DNA of 6,201 nt. It comes from Gammaproteobacteria bacterium. GTDB taxonomy: Bacteria; Pseudomonadota; Gammaproteobacteria; S012-40. The notes below the pieces were generated by a model. It did not search any database. It saw only the letters and a program-made list of their open reading frames with translations, and was not told where the DNA came from. Location of the stretch: positions 1-6,201 of the forward strand of contig JALSHN010000031.1 in assembly GCA_026982215.1 (NCBI GenBank), in the 5' to 3' direction. The translations under genes were made by a program, and so were the position numbers. Positions 1-3,858 of the stretch are shown piece by piece. Numbering within the stretch: the stretch's first letter is position 1; every line of letters starts with the position of its first letter.

Positions 1-1
1 G

Positions 2-784
2 TGTGCGGGGGAGGTGCGTGCCGCCGGTTCTGAGTGGGTGGGCGAGTGGGTTCCCCGCCTGCGTCAGGCCTTGGAGAATGGGCACCTGTTGGTGCACTAC
101 CTGCCCATCGTTGCTCTTCATGGCCGTTCGGAGCCACGTTATGAGTTGTTGTTGCGCCTGAAGGACGACGGGGGAGACCGGGTGACGCCCGATCGTTTCC
201 TCTATGTGGCGGAACGGGCCGGGATGGCGCCGCGTCTGGATCGTTGGGTACTTCAGCAGGCCTGGACGGCCCTGACTGGAAGGGGGGGCTGCCGTTTGTT
301 CGTCAAACTGACCTCCGCCAGTCTACGTGATGCCGCTTTCCGCAATGAGTTGTCGGCCCGTTTGCGAGAGGATCCGCAGCGGGCTGCGCGTTTGGTGGTG
401 GAGATCGACGAGGCCGACGCCGCCAGTTACCTCAAGGAGGCCAAGGCCTTGGTGGAGGGGTTGCGGGGCTGCGGGGTGAGGGTGGCGCTGGAGCATTTCG
501 CCGGTCAGCCGGAGTCGTTTCGGCTGCTGCGCCATTTGACGGTGGATTGCCTCAAGATCGACGCCGCCCTGGTGGAGCAGTTGATGGCGGGCGACGAGGC
601 GCTGGAGCGGTTGCGGCGGATCACGACCTTTGCCCGTGAGCATGCGCTGGAGACCATTGCCGAGCGTGTGGAGTCTGCGGAGGTGCTGAGCCGGCTGTGG
701 CAGGCGCGGGTCGATTATGTCCAGGGGCATTACCTGCGCGAGCCGACTCCTGCCTTGGATTACGACTTCGGTTCCCGTTTGTGA
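2..784 (+). CDS. FimX-like protein, C-terminal degenerate EAL domain (5' partial)
   Basis: The frame is open to the left window edge, so this is only the C-terminal part of a larger protein. The GTG at 14 is the first possible start inside the window and is not a convincing one. Residues below count from that GTG. The visible 256 residues form one EAL (c-di-GMP phosphodiesterase-type) domain. EAL itself reads E44-L-L, the first acid of the LEITE-like motif is kept (VVEIDE, E130), LKID is kept (K181) and the later glutamate is kept (IAERVE, E217). Catalytic positions are lost: the metal-binding Asn is Lys (VKLT, K98) and the DDFG aspartates are E160-H161 (EHFA). The end (LWQA, then YVQGHYL, then DYDF) resembles the FimX family, which binds c-di-GMP without cleaving it and controls type IV pili. 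I infer a cytosolic c-di-GMP receptor, not an enzyme. Upstream REC, PAS or GGDEF domains, typical of FimX, would lie outside the window. The gene converges with htpX. Confidence 0.85.
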   Translation, partial: CAGEVRAAGSEWVGEWVPRLRQALENGHLLVHYLPIVALHGRSEPRYELLLRLKDDGGDRVTPDRFLYVAERAGMAPRLDRWVLQQAWTALTGRGGCRLFVKLTSASLRDAAFRNELSARLREDPQRAARLVVEIDEADAASYLKEAKALVEGLRGCGVRVALEHFAGQPESFRLLRHLTVDCLKIDAALVEQLMAGDEALERLRRITTFAREHALETIAERVESAEVLSRLWQARVDYVQGHYLREPTPALDYDFGSRL

Positions 785-793
785 CCGGGCATG

Positions 794-817
794 AAAAAGG
801 CCGCCCGCAGGCGGCCT
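794..817 (-). terminator. Intrinsic terminator of htpX
   Basis: On the minus strand, 24 bases past the htpX stop, an 8-bp GC-rich stem AGGCCGCC/GGCGGCCT closes a 4-base loop (TGCG) and runs straight into a T tract (798-794). On the plus strand the hairpin is followed by GATCGTGG with no T tract, so it should end htpX transcription but not that of the convergent EAL gene. Confidence 0.8.
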
Positions 818-841
818 GATCGTGGTGTAGTCGCCTTGTTC

Positions 842-1726
842 TCAGCCCGCGGCCCGCAGCGCGGCGATGCGCTCTTCGATGGGCGGGTGGGACATGAACA
901 AGCGGGTGAGTCCCTGGCCGATGCGGCCATTGATGCCGAAGGCGGCCAGTTGATCGGGCAGGTGGGATTCGCCGGCGAAGCCCGCCAACCGTTGCAGGGC
1001 GGCGATCATCTTCTCGCGTCCGGCCAGTCGGGCACCCCCGGCATCGGCGCGGAATTCGCGCTGGCGGGAGAACCACATCACGATGATGGTGGCCAGGATC
1101 CCCAGCAGGATCTCAGCGATGATGGCGGTGATGTAGAAGGCCGGGCCGTGGCCGCGTTCGGTCTTGAATACCACCCGGTCCACCACATAGCCCACCACGC
1201 GGGAGAGGAACACCACGAAGGTGTTGACCACGCCTTGGATGAGGGCCAGGGTGACCATGTCGCCGTTGGCGACGTGGCTCACTTCGTGGCCGAGTACGGC
1301 TTCCACTTCGTCGCGGGACATGTTTTGCAGCAGACCGGTGCTCACCGCCACCAGGGCGTTGTTCTTGCTCATGCCGGTGGCGAAGGCGTTGGGTTCGGGG
1401 GCATCGTAGATGGCCACCTCGGGCATGCCGATGCCGGCAGCCTGTGCCTGACGGCGTACCGTTTCCACCAGCCAGGCTTCCACTTCATTGCGCGGCTGGT
1501 CGATGACCTGGGCCCCGGTGCTCTGTTTGGCCATCCATTTGGAGATCGCCAGCGACAGGAACGAGCCGCCGAAGCCGATCACTGCGGAGAACACCAACAA
1601 CGCTTGCAGGTCCAGCCCCACCCCTTGCTGGTCGAGGATGCGTTCCACCCCCAGCAGTTGCAGGGTGATGCTGAGCACCACGATGATGGCCAGGTTGGTG
1701 GCCAGGAACAGCACGATCCGTTTCAT
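842..1726 (-). CDS. htpX: Protease HtpX, membrane zinc metalloprotease
   Basis: This is an inner-membrane M48-family metalloprotease that degrades misfolded membrane proteins and works alongside FtsH in envelope quality control. The 294 residues are close to the usual length of about 293. Two hydrophobic N-terminal segments (about 4-26 and 40-60) are followed by the catalytic domain with the zinc motif HEVSH (147-151). Two further hydrophobic segments lie at about 158-184 and 196-219. The likely third zinc ligand is E224 in REFRADAGGA. The C-terminus carries FMSHPPIEERIAAL, typical of the family. The ATG at 1726 gives the conserved start MKRI, with a purine-rich GGAGAG (1741-1736) 9 bases ahead. 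The gene stands alone on the minus strand, 242 bases downstream of comM, and has its own terminator. In E. coli, htpX responds to heat and envelope stress; I see no clear sigma-32 or CpxR site here. All key residues are intact. Confidence 0.96.
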   Translation of the reverse strand: MKRIVLFLATNLAIIVVLSITLQLLGVERILDQQGVGLDLQALLVFSAVIGFGGSFLSLAISKWMAKQSTGAQVIDQPRNEVEAWLVETVRRQAQAAGIGMPEVAIYDAPEPNAFATGMSKNNALVAVSTGLLQNMSRDEVEAVLGHEVSHVANGDMVTLALIQGVVNTFVVFLSRVVGYVVDRVVFKTERGHGPAFYITAIIAEILLGILATIIVMWFSRQREFRADAGGARLAGREKMIAALQRLAGFAGESHLPDQLAAFGINGRIGQGLTRLFMSHPPIEERIAALRAAG

Positions 1727-1759
1727 TGCCTCTTGCTCTCCTTTTTCAAACCGGGCGTT

Positions 1760-1787
1760 ACCTTACCGAGGGCGGCGAAAAAGGCAA
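1760..1787 (-). promoter_or_regulatory. Possible sigma-70-type promoter for htpX
   Basis: On the minus strand TTGCCT (1787-1782, 4 of 6 to the -35 consensus) is separated by 16 bases from TAAGGT (1765-1760, 3 of 6 to the -10 consensus). It would start transcription near 1753 and leave a leader of about 27 bases that includes the ribosome binding site. The match is weak and rests mostly on position; readthrough from comM is an alternative source of htpX mRNA. Confidence 0.25.
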
Positions 1788-1801
1788 GCCCTGGGGTTTT
1801 C

Positions 1802-1813
1802 TTGATTTATCAA
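1802..1813. repeat. Short inverted repeat TTGAT-TT-ATCAA, possible operator
   Basis: Two perfect 5-base arms (1802-1806 and 1809-1813) flank a 2-base centre in one of the few AT-rich patches of the window. It lies 15 bases upstream of the candidate htpX -35 box and overlaps the stop of the minus-strand small ORF. It resembles half-sites of FNR/CRP-type regulators, but the spacer is 2 instead of 4 bases. A chance occurrence is quite possible. Confidence 0.2.
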
Positions 1814-1902
1814 CGCGTTAGAAGGTTGCGGCCTTTAGACCGGTAAAAGGGGGTAAAGATTCCCGCCAGCGGGACGATAGATTCGAGGCAGAGCGGATAC
1901 AT
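1810..1902 (-). CDS. Possible 30-aa small protein or leader peptide upstream of htpX
   Basis: The ATG at 1902-1900 is preceded by an unusually strong purine run, GAGGGAGGAGGG (1914-1903). It contains GGAGG (1911-1907) 4 bases from the ATG, somewhat closer than ideal. The frame runs 30 codons to TGA at 1812-1810, 83 bases before htpX. The predicted peptide starts MYPLCLESIVPLAGIF and ends with a basic stretch containing RSKGR. The middle is mildly hydrophobic, but it is short and has prolines, so a membrane-spanning helix is doubtful. I recognise no family. The ribosome binding site and ATG lie in the loop of the 1889-1925 hairpin. The same bases may instead be the loop of a plus-strand small RNA, so the purine run may not reflect translation. 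Confidence 0.22.
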   Translation of the reverse strand: MYPLCLESIVPLAGIFTPFYRSKGRNLLTR

Positions 1903-1961
1903 CCCTCCTCCCTCGATCCGTTCTGAGCGCTTTGGCCGGGCCCCCCGCCCGGCGTTTTTTT
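1858..1961 (+). ncRNA. Candidate small RNA with anti-Shine-Dalgarno loop
   Basis: Three hairpins lie in series on the plus strand. The first is TCCCG/CGGGA (1861-1865 with 1870-1874, loop CCAG). The second is a 10-bp stem, CAGAGCGGAT (1889-1898) with ATCCGTTCTG (1916-1925), around a 17-base loop containing CCTCCTCCC. The third is the terminator hairpin at 1935-1953 followed by seven T. In the central stem one pair (g1893 with t1921) is a G-U wobble, allowed in plus-strand RNA but an A-C mismatch in minus-strand RNA, which favours plus-strand transcription. Exposed CCUCC loops occur in several bacterial small RNA families that pair with ribosome binding sites. The 5' end is not defined: I find no convincing promoter between 1790 and 1860, so the true start may be further upstream, possibly antisense to the htpX 5' region. 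No plus-strand ATG or GTG is seen between 1814 and 1961, so it is not a coding gene. Confidence 0.4.
1935..1961 (+). terminator. Orphan intrinsic terminator, plus strand
   Basis: A perfect 7-bp stem GCCGGGC (1935-1941) with GCCCGGC (1947-1953) around a CCCCC loop is followed, after one G, by seven T (1955-1961). This is a textbook Rho-independent terminator on the plus strand. On the minus strand the same hairpin is preceded by A residues and not followed by T, so it does not end comM transcription in the usual way. No plus-strand gene lies upstream; the nearest is the EAL gene ending at 784. Confidence 0.75.
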
Positions 1962-1968
1962 GCCCGCT

Positions 1969-3471
1969 TCATGCCTGCCCGCGATCGAGTGTCCGATAAC
2001 CCACCGCTTCGGCCACGTGTGCCGGGGTGATGGCGGTGTTCGCTTCCATGTCGGCCAGGGTGCGCGCCAGGCGCAGGATGCGGGCGCGGGCGCGCAGGGA
2101 GAGTTGCAACCGTTCCATGGCCTGGTGCAGCAGGTGCCGGCCGCTTTCGTCCAGGGCGGCGTGGTGTTCCAGTTCCCGGCCTTCCAGGTGGCCATTGAGG
2201 CGGCCCTGACGCTCCAGTTGTCGCTGCCGGGTGGCGATCACCCGCCGGCGGACGATTTCGCTGGCCTCACCGGGGCCGGCGTGTTCCAGTTCCTCGGCGG
2301 ATGGGCGGGGCAGTTCCACGTGGATGTCGATGCGATCCAGCAGGGGGCCGGAGAGGCGGGCGCGGTAGCGGGCGATCTGATTCGGGGTGCAGCGGCAGGG
2401 GCGGCGGGGGTCGCCTAGATAGCCGCAGGGGCAGGGGTTCATCGCCGCCACCAGTTGGAATCGGGCCGGGAAGGTGGCTTGGCGGGCGGCGCGGGAGATG
2501 GTGATATGGCCGGACTCCAACGGTTCGCGCAGGACTTCCAGTACTTGACGGGGGAATTCGGGGAGTTCGTCGAGGAACAATACGCCGTGGTGGGCCAGGG
2601 AGATCTCGCCGGGACGGGGGTGGCCGCCGCCGCCCACCAGGGCCACCGCCGAGGCGGAGTGGTGGGGGGCGCGGAAGGGGCGGCGGCGCCAGTGGCGCAG
2701 GTCGAGGCCGCCGTGGGTCAGGGAGTGGATGGCGGCGCTCTCTACCGCTTCTGCCTCATTCATGGGAGGCAGGATACCGGGCAGGCGGTTGGCAAGCAGG
2801 GTCTTGCCGGTGCCGGGTGGGCCGAGGAACAGCAGGCTGTGCCCGCCGGCGGCAGCGACCTCCAGGGCCCGCCGGGCGTGGGGTTGTCCACGAACGTCCG
2901 CCAGGTCGGGATAGACCTCGGGGACCTCGGCCGTTTGGGGACTGGCCTCGGCGAGGCGTTCCCGTCCCTGGAGGTGGGCGCAAACGGCCAGCAGGTGGTC
3001 GGCCTCGTTCACTGCCATGCCTTCCACCAGGGCGGCTTCCCGGGCGCAGTCTGCTGGGAGGATCAGGCCGTGGCCGGCCTCACGGGCCGCGAGGGCCATG
3101 GGCAGGGCGCCGCGGAAGGGACGCAGGGTGCCGGAGAGGGCCAGCTCGCCGGCGAATTCCGTGCCCTGCAAGGCCTCCAGGGGGAGCTGGCCGGAGGCGG
3201 CCAGAATACCCAGGGCGATGGGAAGGTCGAAGCGACCCCCGTCCTTGGGGAGGTCGGCGGGGGCGAGGTTGACAGTGATGCGGCGGGCGGGAAATTCGAA
3301 GCCGCAGTTTTGCAGGGCACCACGGACGCGGTCTTTGCTTTCTTTCACCGCCGCTTCGGGCAGGCCGACGATGGACAGGGCCGGCAGGCCATTGGCCAGG
3401 TGGACCTCCACGGTCACCAGGGGGGCATCCATGCCCGCTTGGGCACGGCTGAGGCAGACGGCGAGTGCCAC
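1969..3471 (-). CDS. comM: ComM/YifB family AAA+ ATPase (Mg-chelatase-like)
   Basis: The 500 residues match the family's usual length of about 500-510. ComM is a hexameric AAA+ helicase that extends branch migration during integration of incoming single-stranded DNA in natural transformation; it is also widespread in species not known to be competent. The N-terminal Lon-like domain carries VEVHLANGLP, IVGLPEAAVKESKDRVRGAL and ITVNLAPADLPKDGGRFDLP (about 20-90). The AAA+ core has Walker A GPPGTGKT (217-224) and Walker B VLFLDE (297-302). A cysteine-rich motif NPCPCGY plus CRC (345-361) and the arginine segment LLDRIDIHVELP (377-388) follow. The C-terminal Mg-chelatase helical domain ends in GYRTLDR. 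The start is a GTG one base after the ubiK stop, with no purine-rich ribosome binding site ahead, so translation probably depends on coupling. MALAVCLSRAQAG at that point matches the conserved N-terminus. All ATPase motifs are intact. No clear intrinsic terminator follows the gene. Confidence 0.96.
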   Translation of the reverse strand: MALAVCLSRAQAGMDAPLVTVEVHLANGLPALSIVGLPEAAVKESKDRVRGALQNCGFEFPARRITVNLAPADLPKDGGRFDLPIALGILAASGQLPLEALQGTEFAGELALSGTLRPFRGALPMALAAREAGHGLILPADCAREAALVEGMAVNEADHLLAVCAHLQGRERLAEASPQTAEVPEVYPDLADVRGQPHARRALEVAAAGGHSLLFLGPPGTGKTLLANRLPGILPPMNEAEAVESAAIHSLTHGGLDLRHWRRRPFRAPHHSASAVALVGGGGHPRPGEISLAHHGVLFLDELPEFPRQVLEVLREPLESGHITISRAARQATFPARFQLVAAMNPCPCGYLGDPRRPCRCTPNQIARYRARLSGPLLDRIDIHVELPRPSAEELEHAGPGEASEIVRRRVIATRQRQLERQGRLNGHLEGRELEHHAALDESGRHLLHQAMERLQLSLRARARILRLARTLADMEANTAITPAHVAEAVGYRTLDRGQA

Positions 3472-3472
3472 G

Positions 3473-3820
3473 TCAGCGCGCGGGGTCGGGGGGGGCGTCG
3501 GGCGGGGAGGTGGCCGCTGTCGTGGTCCCGGCTGTTGCTTGGGGGGCGCTTTCGGGCTCTGCCTCCGCCTCGGCGATCTCCAACAGTTGTTCCAGTTTTC
3601 TTACCCGCTCCTCCAGGGCCTCCAGGCGGGTACGGGTGCGGGCCAGCACGGCGCTTTGGACCTCGAATTCCTCGCGAGTGACCAGGTCGAGGCGGGTGAA
3701 GGCGCTGGTGAGCGCGGCGCGGATGTTGTGGTCCAGGTCTTCCTTGACCGATTTCAGACTGTCGGGGACGGCCTTGCCGATCTGGCGGGCGATGTCGTCG
3801 AGAATCTTGGGGTCGAGCAT
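3473..3820 (-). CDS. ubiK: Ubiquinone biosynthesis accessory factor UbiK (BMFP/YqiC family)
   Basis: UbiK is a small coiled-coil protein that supports aerobic ubiquinone synthesis, acting with UbiJ and the lipid-associated Ubi complex. The 115 residues are somewhat longer than E. coli UbiK (96). The start MLDPKILDDIARQI is typical, followed by an amphipathic N-terminal helix with VPDSLKSVKEDLDHNIRAAL. Next comes the family signature LDLVTREEFEVQSAVLARTR (45-64) and a leucine-heptad coiled coil LEALEERVRKLEQLLEIAEA (67-86). The extra length is an Ala/Pro/Thr-rich tail from about residue 87, likely disordered. The frame is open further upstream, to 4072, but the ATG at 3820 has a good ribosome binding site and the conserved N-terminus. 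It lies 38 bases after the phosphorylase stop and 1 base before comM, so it is probably co-transcribed with both. In many gammaproteobacteria ubiK and comM are neighbours. Confidence 0.93.
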   Translation of the reverse strand: MLDPKILDDIARQIGKAVPDSLKSVKEDLDHNIRAALTSAFTRLDLVTREEFEVQSAVLARTRTRLEALEERVRKLEQLLEIAEAEAEPESAPQATAGTTTAATSPPDAPPDPAR

Positions 3821-3825
3821 GGGTG

Positions 3826-3830
3826 TCCTC
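3826..3830 (-). promoter_or_regulatory. Ribosome binding site fixing the ubiK start
   Basis: GAGGA on the minus strand lies 5 bases before the ATG at 3820. It supports this start over the upstream in-frame codons that would run into the phosphorylase gene. Confidence 0.7.
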
Positions 3831-3858
3831 GCTGCACGATGGAGATGATGGCCCCAGT

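Noticed and set aside
794..817. Bidirectional terminator serving the EAL gene too
   Set aside because: The plus-strand side of the hairpin is followed by GATCGTGG with no T tract, so only the htpX direction is supported.
1770..1790. Sigma-32 heat-shock promoter for htpX
   Set aside because: CTTGCC is present, but no CCCCAT-like -10 element follows at the right distance.
1802..1813. FNR/ANR binding site
   Set aside because: The arms fit, but the spacer is 2 bases and the family needs 4.
791..1846. 351-codon plus-strand ORF antisense to htpX
   Set aside because: Composition is His/Gly/Gln-rich and resembles no protein; it mirrors htpX codons, whose protein is clearly recognised, and is a product of high GC content.
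1861..1874. Intrinsic terminator for comM on the minus strand
   Set aside because: The TCCCG/CGGGA stem is only 5 bp and is followed by ATCTTTACC, too weak a T tract to call.
2455..3681. 408-codon plus-strand ORF antisense to comM and ubiK
   Set aside because: Gly/Gln/Ala-rich with no domain; it is the shadow of two well-identified minus-strand genes.
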